This document shows, in pieces, positions 46,862 to 59,120 of a stretch of DNA of 64,000 nt. Numbering within the stretch: position 1 is the stretch's first letter; every line of letters begins with the position of its first letter. The notes beneath the pieces were generated by a model. That model worked only from the letters and a program-made list of their open reading frames with translations, was not told the DNA's origin and searched no databases. A program made the position numbers and the translations under genes. The stretch comes from Ampullaceana balthica (lineage: Eukaryota > Mollusca > Gastropoda > Lymnaeidae): contig CALYLW010001006.1 of the NCBI GenBank assembly GCA_944989445.1, forward strand, positions 107,124-171,123. Reading direction: 5' to 3'.

Positions 46862-47242
46862 CTAACTTGCCTTGATCCTTCACAGATAACTTGCCTTGAT
46901 CCTTCACAGATAACTTGCGTTGTTCCTTCACAGATAACTTGCCTTGATCCTTCACAGATAACTTGCGTTGTTCCTTCACATATAACTTGCATTGTTCCTT
47001 CACAGATAACTTGCGTTGTTCCTTCACAGATAACTTGCATTGTTCCTTCACAGATAACTTGCGTTGTTCCTTCACAGATAACTTGCCTTGATCCTTCACA
47101 GATAACTTGCGTTGTTCCTTCACAGATAACTTGCATTGTTCCTTCACAGATAACTTGCGTTGTTCCTTCACAGTTAACTTGCATTGTTCCTTCACAGATA
47201 ACTTGCGTTGTTCCTTCACAGATAACTTGCGTTGTTCCTTAA
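46862..47242. repeat. 24-bp minisatellite abutting a SINE, about 16 copies
   Basis: Units TTCCTTCACAGATAACTTGC then GTTG, with CCTTGA and CATTG subtypes. A single copy of the same word lies directly upstream of the SINE head at 6060-6080. Confidence 0.96.
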
Positions 47243-47253
47243 CAGAATAAAAT

Positions 47254-47510
47254 GTAATTCGTAGTGACGTGGTTATCACGTCCGCCTTGCACGCGGAAAG
47301 TCCTGGGTTCAAGCCTCAGCGGGAACATTCTTTTCAATTTTTAGAAATGTATGTTTCTGCCCGTTATTTTCCCCTCTTTTGCGAACATGACTCACCCTCG
47401 CAAGGTTGAGCCAATCACGGTTTATGGTTGGCAAGGGATGGTAGTAAATGGGGTGGGGGTTTGCAGGTAACACAACCGCAGTGCGCATGTCTCCACGTTT
47501 ACTCACTTTT
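47254..47510 (+). mobile_element. tRNA-Val-derived SINE
   Basis: Head GTAGTGACGTGGTTATCACG and TCCTGGGTTCAAGCC (B box), anticodon-loop position mutated to CTTGCAC. The body shares GCCAATCACGGTTTATGG and AACCGCAGTGCGCATGTCTC with 6086-6475. It is followed directly by an AAATCCC element. Confidence 0.8.
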
Positions 47511-47511
47511 T

Positions 47512-48970
47512 AAATCCCTTATATTAACTTCACCGGCGTCTCTCTCTGTCGTTGTCGTCGGGCGGAAAAACAAAAATAAAAAATGACCCATTTCCCCTGA
47601 CGCCATCGAGCTGAAATTTGACACTTAGGCTTGTGTTACCTAACAATGCATCGTGTCAAAATTTCAGATCCATCGAACGTACAGTTATTAAACTAATGCA
47701 TTTTTAGTTTATCTATATAAACTAAATGTAGCGGTCGCTATTGTTTACATTTTACGGGTCACTTGACTTCACGCCAGCCATCGATGACCACATCTCGTGG
47801 AGGAGGAGTTCACTCAGTTTTAGGCTGTAAATGTTTGTCGCGTTAGAACATAATCAATACTTTAGGTTCTGTCTCACATGTAAGGGATTTATAGTCAAAA
47901 ACTTTGTTTTTACGTGGTTGTTTTATTAAATCCCTTATATTAACTTCACCACCATCTCATGGGCGGGCGAAAAAAAACAAAAGAAAAAATTAACCACTTC
48001 CCGTGATGCCATCAAGCTGAAATTTGGCACACGGACCCGTGTCATCTAACAATGCGTCGTGTCAAAATGTCACATCAATCGAACGTATCATAATTAAATT
48101 AATGCATTTTTAGTTTATCTACAGAAACCTAGATGTAGAAGTCGCTATTGTTTACATATTACGGTCCACTTGACTTCACGCCAGCCATCGGTGAACACAT
48201 CTCGTGTTTTAACCAGGTGTACCGGCGTGCCTTTGTTTACATATTACGTGTCACGCTGAGCTCTGTCCAGCGATCGGTGACCAGACCTTTCCCCTCTCCT
48301 ACCCGCCCCCAGGGGTTATAAAGCAAAGGGAATTTAAAACAAATTCAGTCTGTAAATGTTGGTTGCGTTTGAACATAATCAATACTTTTAGTTATGTCTC
48401 ATATATAAGGGATTTATAGTCAAAAACTTTGTTTTTACGGGTTTGTTTTATTAACTCCCTTATATTAACTTCACCGCCGTCTCTCTCTGTCTCTCTGTCT
48501 TGGGCGGGGCGGAAAAATAAAAGTAAAAAATGACCCACTTCCCGTAAATCCATCAAGCTGAAATTTGGCACATGGACCCGTGTCACCTAACAATGCATTG
48601 TATCAAAATTTCAGATCGATCGAACGTATCGTTATTAAACAAATGCATTTTTAGTTTATCTCTATACGAGGTATTTAATTCAATTTCACGGTTTGTTATT
48701 GTTTTTTTTCACTTGACAGCTCTGTTCGCGCGTTGACGCGATGTACGAGGTTGCTTTTGTTTACATTTTACTTGTCACGCTGAGTTCGGTCCAGCGATCG
48801 GTGACCATACCTTTCCCCTCTCCCACCCCCCAGGTTATAAAGCAAAGAGGAGTTAAGACGGATTCAGTCTGTAAAGGTTTGTCGCGTTTGAACATAATCA
48901 TTGCTTATAGTTGTGTCTCATATATAAGGGATTTATAGTCAAAAATTTGTTTGTACGGGTTTGTTTTATT
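47512..48970 (+). mobile_element. Three head-to-tail AAATCCC-family units
   Basis: Units begin at 47512, 47928 and 48453 (AA[AC]TCCCTTATATTAACTTC) and each ends in AAGGGATTTATAGTCAAAAA plus a TTTACGGGTTTGTTTTATT linker that leads straight into the next unit. The first is shorter (416 bp against about 525). Each holds the GCTGAAATTT...AAATTTCAG core region. Parts of the interior (GTTTACATTTTAC, CACGCTGAGCTC, GCGATCGGTGACCA) are shared among units. Confidence 0.88.
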
Positions 48971-49085
48971 TCATTACTTCGTTTGCTCTTTGTGTCCGTT
49001 CTCTCACACCCCACCTCCGTTTTTTGCACTATCTATGATGAACAAGTCTGTGGCGAATGCTACGCCTCGGGTCGTATCATGTTAT
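48970..49085 (+). mobile_element. SINE tail fragment
   Basis: TTTTTTGCACTATC, AAGTCTGTGGCGAATGC and GGTCGTATC match the 3' part of the SINE at 6380-6472. Confidence 0.65.
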
Positions 49086-49299
49086 AAATATTCTTTCTAT
49101 TGGTATGAAGAATTGCGTCCTATGCTTATCTACGCTAATCTATTGTTTGTGTTTAGTCCTGCATTCTTATTACAGTTTTAAATGTTGATAAATTGTTGGT
49201 TTTCCTGGTTTCTTCAGGCAACCCATTCCACGCCCGACTTCTGGAGGGGGGAGAACGAAAATGTGTATGTGTTTGTTCTTGCATACGGAATAAGAAAGG

Positions 49300-50870
49300 T
49301 GTTTTTATCCTTATGTCTATCTGACGGTTTTCTTAAGTTATCTTTGTGTTGTATTTCTAAATTAGAATTAATTGCTTTATGTATAATTACTACTTTACTC
49401 TTGGTTTTCTATCATCTAGTGCAGGGCTTCTCAAACTTTTTAGTATTGCGGACCGCAGGAATTTTTTCCATTGCACCACGGACCGGTGAACTATTTGCCT
49501 GTACTGACGTGGTAGCGAAATGTCCTTTCTTGGTAATACCTGCGGACCGGCATCGGATGGTCCACGGACCGGCACCGGTCCGTGGACCACCACTTTGAGA
49601 AGCACTGATCTAGTGTATTAAGATTTAATGATTTAAGTAATGGTGTTATTTTTGTCAGTTTAGTCAGTTTTGAATATTCTCCAGTAATAAATATGGCAGC
49701 TCTTTTTGAACTTCTTCTAGTTTATCAATGTTTTCTTTGGTGGATAGGTCCCATACAGGAGATGCATATTCTAGTACAGGTCTCACCAAAGTGAGGTAGC
49801 ATTTTAGTTTTATATCTTTATTACATTTGTAAAGTTTCTTTTTATAAAGCCTAAGGTTTTGTTTGATTTTTTAAACTAACTTCATTGACATGGGGGTTCC
49901 ATGATAGTTTCTCATTTATTATGACTCCTAAGTATTTTGCATATTTAGTTTGGGTTAGTTCTTTTCCATGAATGAAATATTTTGAATTTCTTTGTTTCTT
50001 TTTCTTTGTTACTCTTAACAGTTTACACTTTTCTGGGCGGAAAGACCTACTCCAGGTAGTATCCTATTTATCTATTCATCTAAGTTTTTTTGTAAACTTT
50101 TGCTATCCTTTTCTGATTTAATTGTTCTATAGATTATACAATCATCAGCAAATAACCTAACTTTTGTCCTGTTGAGATTTTGTTGGGTAAATCCTTTTTA
50201 TAAATTAAATAGAGTAAGGAACCTAGCACAGTTCCTTGTGGAACTCCTGAGTTAACCTTTATTGATGCAGATTTAGATCCATTAATTATTACAATTTTCT
50301 CCCTACCCAAAAGGAAGTCTTGGATCCAGTGATGTAAGGAACCTGAGATTCCAAAGTAGTTAAGTTTTTTTAAGTAAACTATAGTGGTGAACTTTACTAA
50401 ATGCTTTTGAGAAGTCTAGTAATATTGTATCTATTTGAGCATTTTTGTCTAAGCCTTTTGATAATTCATCTATTAACCCTATTAATTGTGTTTCACATGA
50501 TCTGTTTTTTTCTAAGGCTGTGTTGATGTGGGCACAGGGCATTATATTTGTCTAGGTGGTTAACTATTCTACTATATATTATGTTTTCTAGTAATTTACA
50601 GGTGATACTAGTAAGTGACACAGCTCTGTAATTACCAGGGCCTGATTTATCACCTTTCTTTGTATTGTACCTGACTTGTGATGTGTTATAAACGGATTTC
50701 GAAAGTTTTGCTCGCGTATAGTTAAAGATCTCGGCGGAACTATTTCCGGCGCATGATTTTTATTTTTAGTTGTCAGTCTTAAATTGTCTCTGAGGATGGG
50801 AGATAATATTTTTTTAATTCTTTTTTTTCTAACACTCATTCTTTCTGAATCACCCCCCAAGCAATAAATT
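49300..50870 (-). pseudogene. Non-LTR retrotransposon reverse transcriptase, decayed
   Basis: Minus strand from the right: KSGPGNYRAVSLTS (RT domain 1), a helix with SCETQLIGLIDEL, TILLDFSKAFSKVHH (domain A; the family usually reads DFSKAFDKVPH), SGVPQGTVLG (domain B/C approach), and near the left YLTLVRPVLEYASPVWD with KLEEVQKRAA, the thumb region typical of Jockey/CR1-type elements. The YADD core is broken and frames shift repeatedly. A MITE (49422-49607) interrupts its 3' part. No endonuclease domain is visible. Confidence 0.85.
49422..49607. mobile_element. hAT MITE, 186 bp, inside the reverse transcriptase relic
   Basis: Ends CAGGGCTTCTCAAACTTTTT and, reverse-complemented, CAGTGCTTCTCAAAGTGG. 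Perfect 8-bp duplication ATCTAGTG at 49414-49421 and 49608-49615. The interior carries the CGGACCGGCACCGGTCCGTGG palindromic block. Confidence 0.95.
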
Positions 50871-50879
50871 AGATTTATG

Positions 50880-51408
50880 GGATATCTGAGATATCATTAT
50901 GTATATCGTGTGGCAGGGTTGGGGAGAAATGTTGATGCTACTCCCGCGCACTTGAAGAAAAACAAAGACGGTGATGCGATGTCAGGACCGGCCTCTTAAA
51001 AAACACTTTGGTTGGAATTGTTCCTTTTGGAACTCATCCTTTTGGGATTGTAGGAAGCTTCTTGGTATTACTGCTCTAATTTACTGACATCTGGTAGCCG
51101 TTGTTGTTTTAATGATTAAAAGTACTTGCAGGGACACACATGACGTCCAAACACACATCTTTATTTAAGATAGATGAGGATATGACTGGGTATTTACAGC
51201 AGTGATATTGATATTTCAGACTGTACTGCAATGATAGATGAGAAAATGACGGGCTATATACAGCAGTGATATTTCAAACTGTACTGCAAAAATAAATGAG
51301 GAAGTGACTGGCTAATTAGAACAGTGATATTTCCAACCCTAGGGTTGGTCTCTTCAGTCATACCAAGAGCTGCAAAATAAGAAAATAAATCCATCGTCTT
51401 TGGCAGAC
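50880..51408. repeat. Unassigned DNA with a weak about 60-bp direct repeat
   Basis: Blocks TACAGCAGTGATATT and TGTACTGCAA.AATA recur near 51190-51330 two to three times. No gene seen. Confidence 0.5.
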
Positions 51409-51714
51409 GGAAGAATGCCGTACACAGTACACAGTTTAGACTGCAGGATGCCGTACACAGTTTAGACTGTAGGATGACGTACACAGTTTAGACTGTAGGA
51501 TGCCGTACACAGTTTAGACTGTAGGATGCCGTACACAGTTTAGACTGTAGGATGACGTACACAGTTTAGACTGTAGGATGCCGTACACAGTTTAGACTGT
51601 AGGATGCCGTACACAGTTTAGACTGTAGGATGCCGTACAAGTTTAGACTGTAGGATGCCGTACACAGTTTAGACTGTAGGATGCCGTACAAAATTTAGAC
51701 TGTACTTTGATGTT
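51409..51714. repeat. 26-bp minisatellite, about 12 copies
   Basis: Units ACACAGTTTAGACTGTAGGA then TGCCGT, with TGACGT variants. Confidence 0.95.
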
Positions 51715-51740
51715 CAGTACGCGAGTATTATCTCGTACTG

Positions 51741-51936
51741 CAGTGTTTCTCAATTATTTTCTGTCATGCCCCCCCCCCTAGGAAAAAATAAAACATTTCG
51801 CGCTCCCGCGTGGCTGTAAATAGTATAATTTGTCTATAAAATTGTTATAAGTACACCTCTGCGTAACGGTTAAACGAGCACTTTACGGAGCCTCGACCCC
51901 CCCTGGGGGGCACGCCCCACTATTTGAGAAACTCTG
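51741..51936. mobile_element. hAT MITE, 196 bp
   Basis: Ends CAGTGTTTCTCAATTATTTT and, reverse-complemented, CAGAGTTTCTCAAATAGTGG, with runs of C and G just inside. Flanking octamers TCGTACTG and TCGTAGTG match 7 of 8. Confidence 0.9.
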
Positions 51937-51944
51937 TCGTAGTG

Positions 51945-52699
51945 TAACAAGACAGCTGAAAGTTGAACAATTCCAGGAGGACCGCTTGCTTAACAGTGCA
52001 GTTTACCCCTTAGGGTGAATAACTGAATATAACTGATGCTAAAGATACTGAGAGTAATCCCCCGTGCGGAGACTGAGCTGCTCATTAGTGGTCTGTCATG
52101 AGATGAAACTCCTTAACTCAGTCCGTATTTGTAAATATGGGCAACGCAAGAAGAATCGATTTAGTGATTAAGGATTTCGGTCATCACTTTAACTGCAGGT
52201 AATGAAAGAGACCGAATGTCATTCTGGTGTTAAGTGTTGTAAAGAATTGGCTTTCTTTTTTTCCTTTTTTTGGAGGTTTTGCAATAATTCATCCTTTGGG
52301 TCTGAATGCCTTCAATCTCAAATTTAATATGCATTCATTTAAGGCTTTGTTGCTGACCACTCTTTATTGTAGCTTCAATAATATAACATTAGCTAAATAG
52401 AACGTATTAAAGATGTTCACTGATAACAATTGTAGATAGTCAAAGTTAAGGTATTCTACCGGTAGCTGGCTATCAGTAGCATACATACTTCGCACAGTTT
52501 GAATGCTGGATACTTTAAGAAACACTTGACTGAGTTTCTTTGTTCTGGGCCCTCAGAGATTCCATGAAGATGGCACCCTGGTATCTTTGTGATAGGATCT
52601 ATATAGGTGTGTCCATTGGACAGGTCAGTTTAATGGCTTTACGGAGCCGACCTTGACAACGAAACAAAGAAGTTCTGTCATAGAATTCATCGATAAACT
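51945..52699. other. Unassigned DNA
   Basis: Nothing recognised before the 8-bp satellite starts. Confidence 0.45.
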
Positions 52700-55600
52700 G
52701 GACAATACAGAGTGGTAGAGTGGTGGAGTGGTAGAGTGGTGGAGTGGTGGAGTGGTAGAGTGGTGGAGTGGTGGACTTGTGGAGTGGTGGAATGGTAGAG
52801 TGGTGGAATGGTAGAGTGGTGGAGTGGTGGACTTGTAGAGTGGTGGAATGGTAGAGTGGTGGAGTGGTGGAGTGGTAGAGTGGTGGAGTGGTGGAGTGGT
52901 GGAATGGTAGAGTGGTGGAGTGGTGGAGTGGTGGAGTGGTGGAATGGTAGAGTGGTAGAGTGGTGGAGTAGTAGAGTGGTGGAGTGGTAGAGTAGTAGAG
53001 TGGTGGAGTGGTGGAGTGGTGGAATGGTAGAGTGGTAGAGTGGTGGAGTGGTAGAGTGGTGGAGTGGTAGAGTAGTAGAGTGGTGGAGTGGTAGAGTTGT
53101 AGAGTGGTAGAGTAGTAGAGTGGTGGAGTGGTGGAGTGGTAGAGTTGTAGAGTGGTAGAGTAGTAGAGTGGTGGAGTGGTAGAGTTGTAGAGTGGTAGAG
53201 TAGTAGAGTGGTGGAGTGGTGGAGTGGTGGAGTGGTAGAGTGGTGGAGTGGTGGAGTGGTAGAGTAGTAGAGTGGTGGAGTGGTGGAGTGGTGGAGTGGT
53301 AGAGTTGTAGAGTGGTGGAGTGGTAGAGTTGTAGAGTGGTAGAGTAGTAGAGTGGTGGAGTGGTAGAGTTGTAGAGTGGTGGAGTGGTAGAGTTATAGAG
53401 TGGTGGAGTGGTAGAGTGGTGGAGTGGTGGAGTGGTAGAGTGGTGGAATGTTAGAGTGGTAAAGTGGTAGAGTGGTGGAATGGTAGAGTGGTGGAATGTT
53501 AGAGTGGTAAAGTGGTAGAGTGGTGGAATGGTAGAGTGGTGGAGTGGTGGAGTGGTGGAATGGTAGAGTGGTGGAGTGGTGGAGTGGTGGAGTGGTGGAG
53601 TAGTAGAGTGGTGGAGTGGTGGAGTGGTAGAGTGGTAGAGTGGTGGAATGGTAGATTGGTGGAGTGGTGGAATGGTAGAGTGGTGGAATGGTAGATTGGT
53701 GGAGTGGTAGAGTGGTGGAGTAGTAGAGTTGTAGAGTGGTGGAGTGGTAGAGTGGTGGAATGGTAGATTGGTGGAGTGGTGGAATGGTAGAGTGGTGGAA
53801 TGGTAGATTGGTGGAGTGGTAGAGTGGTGGAGTGGTAGAGTGGTGGAGTGGTAGAGTGGTGGAGTGGTAGAGTGGTGGAGTGGTAGAGTGGTGGAGTGGT
53901 AGATTGGTGGAGTGGTGGAATGGTAGATTGGTGGAATGGTAGATTGGTGGAATGGTAGAGTGGTGGAGTGGTAGAGTGGTGGAGTGGTAGAGTGGTGGAA
54001 TGGTAGAGTGGTGGAATGGTAGATAGGTGAAATGGTAGATTGGTGGAGTGGTGGAATGGTAGATTGGTGGAGTGGTGGAGTGGTGGAATGGTGGAGTGGT
54101 AGAGTAGTAGAGTGGTAGATTGGTGGAATGGTAGATTGGTGGAATGGTAGAGTGGTGGAATGGTAGAGTGGTGGAGTGGTATATTGGTGGAATGGTAAAG
54201 TGGTGGAATGGTAGAGTGGTGGAATGGTAGAGTGGTGGAGTGGTAGATTGGTGGAATGGTAGAGTGGTGGAATGGTAGATTGGTGGAGTGGTGGAATGGT
54301 AGATTGGTGGAGTGGTGGAATGGTAGATTGGTGGAGTGGTGGAATGGTAGATTGGTGGAGTGGTAGAGTGGTTGAGTGGTGGAATGGTGGAGTGGTAGAA
54401 TGGTGGAGTGGTGGAATGGTAGATTGGTGGAGTGGTGGAATGGTAGATTGGTAGAGTGGTGGAATGGTAGATTGGTGGAGTGGTGGAATGGTAGATTGGT
54501 AGAGTGGTGGAATGGTAGATTGGTGGAGTGGTGGAATGGTAGATTGGTGGAGTGGTAGAGTGGTGGAGTGGTAGAGTGGTGGAATGGTAGAGTGGTGGAA
54601 TGGTAGATTGGTGGAATGGTAAAGTGGTGGAATGGTAGAGTGGTGGATAGGTAGAGTGGTGGAATGGTAGATTGGTGGAGTGGTGGAATGGTAGAGTGGT
54701 GGAATGGTAGAGTGGTGGAATGGTAGATTGGTGGAGTGGTGGAATGGTAGAGTGGTGGAATGGTAGATTGGTGGAGTTTTGGAATGTTAGAGTGGTAAAG
54801 TGGTAGAGTGGTGGAATGGTAGATTGGTGGAATGTTAGAGTGGTGGAATGGTAGATTGGTGGAGTGGTGGAATGTTAGAGTGGTGGAGTGGTAGATTGGT
54901 GGAGTGGTGGAATGGTAGATTGGTAGAGTGGTGGAATGGTAGAGTGGTGGAATGGTAGATTGGTGGAGTGGTGGAATGGTAGAGTGGTGGAATGGTAGAG
55001 TGGTGGAATGGTAGATTGGTGGAGTGGTGGAATGGTAGAGTGGTGGAATGGTAGATTGGTGGAGTGGTGGAATGTTAGAGTGGTAAAGTGGTAGAGTGGT
55101 GGAATGGTAGATTGGTGGAATGTTAGAGTAGTGGAATGGTAGATTGGTGGAGTGGTGGAATGTTAGAGTGGTGGAGTGGTAGATTGGTGGAGTGGTGGAA
55201 TGGTAGATTGGTGGAGTGGTGGAATGGTAGATTGGTAGAGTGGTGGAATGGTAGATTGGTGGAGTGGTGGAATGGTAGATTGGTGGAGTGGTGGAATGGT
55301 AGATTGGTAGAGTGGTGGATGTGGAATGGTAGAGTGGTGGATGGTAGATTGGTGGAGAGTGGAATGGTAGATTGGTAGAGTGGTGGATGTGGAATGGTAG
55401 AGTGGTGGAATGGTAGATGTGGAGTGTGGAATGGTAGTGGAATGGTTGGTAGTGGTGGAATGGTAGATTGGTAGATTGGTTGGAGTGGTGGAATGGTAGA
55501 TGTGGATGGTAGAGTGGTGGAATGGTAGATTGGTGGAGTGGTGGAATGGTAGATTGGTGGAATGTTAGAGTGGTAAAGTGGTAGAGTGGTGGAATGGTAG

Positions 55601-56925
55601 AGTGGTGGAGTGGTGGAATGGTAGAGTGGTAAAGTGGTAGAGTTGTGGAATGGTAGATTGGTGGAGTGGTGGAATGTTAGAGTGGTAAAGTGGTAGAGTG
55701 GTGGAATGGTAGATTGGTGGAATGTTAGAGTGGTGGAATGGAAGATTGGTGGAGTGGTGGAATGTTAGAGTGGTAAAATGGTGGAGTGGTGGAATGGTAG
55801 AGTGGTGGAATGTTAGAGTGGTAAAGTGGTAGAGTGGTGGAATGGTAGAGTGGTGGAATGGTAGATTGGTGGAGTGGTGGAATGGTAGAGTGGTGGAATG
55901 GTAGAGTGGTGGAATGGTAGATTGGTGGAGTGGTGGAATGGTAGATTGGTGGAATGGTAGATTGGTGGAGTGGTGGAATGGTAGATTGGTGGAATGTTAG
56001 AGTGGTAAAGTGGTAGAGTGGTGGAATGGTAGAGTGGTGGAGTGGTGGAATGGTAGAGTGGTAAAGTGGCAGAGTGGTGGAATGGTAGATTGGTGGAGTG
56101 GTGGAATGTTAGAGTGGTAAAGTGGTAGAGTGGTGGAATGGTAGATTGGTGGAATGTTAGAGTGGTGGAATGGTAGATTGGTGGAGTGGTGGAATGTTAG
56201 AGTGGTAAAGTGGTGGAGTGGTGGAATGGTAGAGTGGTGGAATGTTAGAGTGGTAAAGTGGTAGAGTGGTGGAATGGTAGAATGGTGGAATGGTAGATTG
56301 GTGGAGTGGTGGAATGGTAGAGTGGTGGAATTGTAGAGTGGTGGAATGGTAGATTGGTGGAGTGGTGGAATGGTAGATTGGTGGAATGTTAGAGTGGTAA
56401 AGTGGTAGAGTGGTGGAATGGTAGAGTGGTGGAATGGTAGATTGGTGGAGTGGTGGAATGATAGAGTGGTGGAATGGTTAGAGTGGTGGTAAGTTGGTGA
56501 GAGTGGTGGATGGTAGAGTGGTGGAATGTAGAGTGGTGGAATGGTAGATTGGTGGACTGGTGGAATGGTAGAGTGGTGGAATGTTAGAGTGGTGGAATGG
56601 TAGAGTGGTGGAGTGGCATAGTGGTGGAGTGGTAGAGTGGTGGAATGGTAGAGTGGTGGAGTGGTAGTGGTTAGAGTGGTGGAATGGTAGAGTGGTGGAG
56701 TTGTGGAGTGGTGGTGGAGTGGTAGAGTGGTGGAGTGGTGGAGTGGTAGAGTGGTGGAGTGGAGGAGTGGTAGAGTGGTGGAATGGTAGTTTGGAGGAAT
56801 GGTGGAGTGCTAGAGTGGTGGAATGGTAGAGTGGTGGAGTGGCATAGTGGTGGAGTGGTAGAGTGGTGGAGTGGAGGAGTGGTAAAGTGGTGGAATGGTA
56901 GTTTGGAGGAATGGTGGAGTGCTAG
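52700..56925. repeat. 8-bp satellite, left part, 4.2 kb
   Basis: Built from 8-mers GAGTGGTG, GAGTGGTA, GAATGGTA, GATTGGTG in changing order, giving higher-order patterns (GAATGGTAGATTGGTG is common after 53.7 kb; GAGTTGTAGAGTGG is confined to about 53.1-53.4 kb). Local decay with indels occurs near 55310-55520 and 56470-56540. It continues after the hAT insertion at 61404. Confidence 0.97.
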
Positions 56926-58332
56926 CAGTGGCGGATTTAGGTTTGTCTTCGTGGGGGGGCGAGGAGAATTTCAAGGGGCGCCGCAAAATTTTTTTTTATT
57001 CATGCACTTAGTGCAAATATTTATAGGTACTGAAATAAAATTCATTTGTCTAAATTGCTGGTTCTGCAATGAAGATTAGAAATTTGATATGAGATTCACT
57101 CTTATTGCTATATTTTATGTTAAAAAACGTTTCTGCTCACTTTAAATGTGAGATTTACTTTAATAAGTTTTCACCTTAACAGACTGCTGCAGTCTCAAAT
57201 ATGAAATCTAAAATGTGTTGTTTAAGTTACATACATTTTCAGAGTTTCCTTATGGCAACTTGCTAGACAAAAAGAAACATCTAGTCTTACGTAGATATGG
57301 TTAATCAATTGAATTTATGAAAATGGTAGTTAATTTGGGAGCTGTTATTTGTGACGAAATCTAAATTTCTCATAATCCTTTGTGTTCACTTTCAATTGCT
57401 GAATATCCTAGCAGACTTTAACATAGAAAACTCAGCATAATAAGTTTATAGTCTTTGTGCTAAATAAAACTTCTAAAATTTTTTGATAATGAGGTATAAT
57501 TTTATTAAATTTTTTATAGGCCTCCAATAGTTTGTTGTACTATCTGCAAGATGACTCATCAGTTTGTTCAGCTTGCCATAAATAGCACTGACAGTAACTC
57601 AAACAAATAACTAAGTGTTAAATAATAAATACTGTGTTGATCATTCAAAGTACATTACATTTACATGTATTTAATATTATTTTTGTTTACATCAAACCAT
57701 TGCAATGAATCTCTTCAATATACAAACAATTGCTTTATATTCAGGAGAGTATTAGGTCACAAATGCAAATAAAATATTAATGTATTTTAAAAAATATTAA
57801 TCATTAATAAAAGGCCTAAGTAATTAAAGAAATCATTTATCATATACGTATTATATGCATATATCATATGTAGGATAAAAAGATGACAGTAAATTATGAA
57901 CTTAGTTCCAAAGAGAACAACTTATTTTTACTAACAAAATTTTAAGCGCTACTGTTTTTAGTTCTTGTAATAGTTTTCTATCTGAAAGAATGAAATGGGA
58001 ATTTTATCTGACAAAATAGTTCAGTTTAAGTCCAGGTAATCTGATGCTATGAATAATGAAAAACACAGAGATTTTGGTTGAGTGGATTGGTCAGGATTAG
58101 TAACACATACACAAAGAGTGCCAATAATATTATACTTATAAATAAACTAAACAATTTACTTCAGAATTTTTAAAAAAATAATTTATCACTGGAAATTTGA
58201 GCATCAAACTTTGGGAAAATCTATGAACTTTACATAAACAATGATTGTAAGTTCCTTAAAAAAACATTCAATACTCTAATAAGAATGCAGGACTAAATAC
58301 AAACCATGGATAAGCATATGACGCAATATTAT

Positions 58333-58380
58333 TCTGTATAGAAGGAGCGTCTGTAACAGATAAGATACGATAAGATAGAG
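58333..58380 (+). mobile_element. SINE tail with GATAA repeats
   Basis: TTCTGTATAGAAGGAGCGTC then AACAGATAAGATACGATAAG, matching the tail of the SINE at 36005-36297 (reverse orientation there) and the copy at 14545-14600. Confidence 0.7.
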
Positions 58381-58429
58381 ACCTCAGCCCTATATAAATT
58401 GCTTTCTACGTGATTTCATTTAAGCAAAA

Positions 58430-58975
58430 CGATGTATCTTTGATTCAAAGTCAACGTTCTCAGCTAGATCACGTTCAATTGAAATTAATGCCAATTCAGA
58501 CAGACGTTTGTCATTGTTGAGCGCAAATAATTTTTGATGAGTTTCAATCTACTGAAACATCTTTAAGCAGTAGCACTGCTAACAGGAAGAGTCATGTAAA
58601 TTTTATAGAGTATTGACAAATTAGTGAGACCCGATGCCATTAGTTTTTCAGTCAAGAATGGCTGAACCTTTTTAAGTTTTAGTTTACTAGGAAAGGGTCT
58701 CTGTGTTAATGCATACAAATCTTATATTCTACGATTGCTTCTTCAAGGTTAATGTCGTGTTTGTAAATTTTGCATAAACTTTGAAAAGAATCTTTATTTT
58801 CCTCCGACATTTGTGATGGATCAATACCATAGAAATAAGTAACTGTGCTCCGAAAGTCATTATATCGATCATCTATTTGTGTTACAAGTTTATCCATGAT
58901 AGTGAAGTACGTTTCAGATTTAAAGCGTGTAGTTGGATCATCAGCCATTTTATCTCTGCTAAGTTCGCCTGCCAT
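58430..58975 (-). pseudogene. hAT transposase relic, C-terminal part
   Basis: Segment 58975-58706 includes DKLVTQIDDRYNDF and TVTYFYGIDPSQM. Further left, NDKRLSELALISIERDLAEN is the end of the hAT dimerisation domain of ZMYM1-like proteins. Stops and frameshifts lie between. Confidence 0.75.
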
Positions 58976-59120
58976 ACTTTTCTTTTTTGCAATTCACTTT
59001 TCTTTAAATTCTGTTTTAACATCTACATAGTTTGGAACCATTTTCGTGAATAAATTATTTGACATCTACATTCAGCATTTCAAAAGTGTCATCGCTTCTC
59101 ATATCAACAAACTTATTTTT

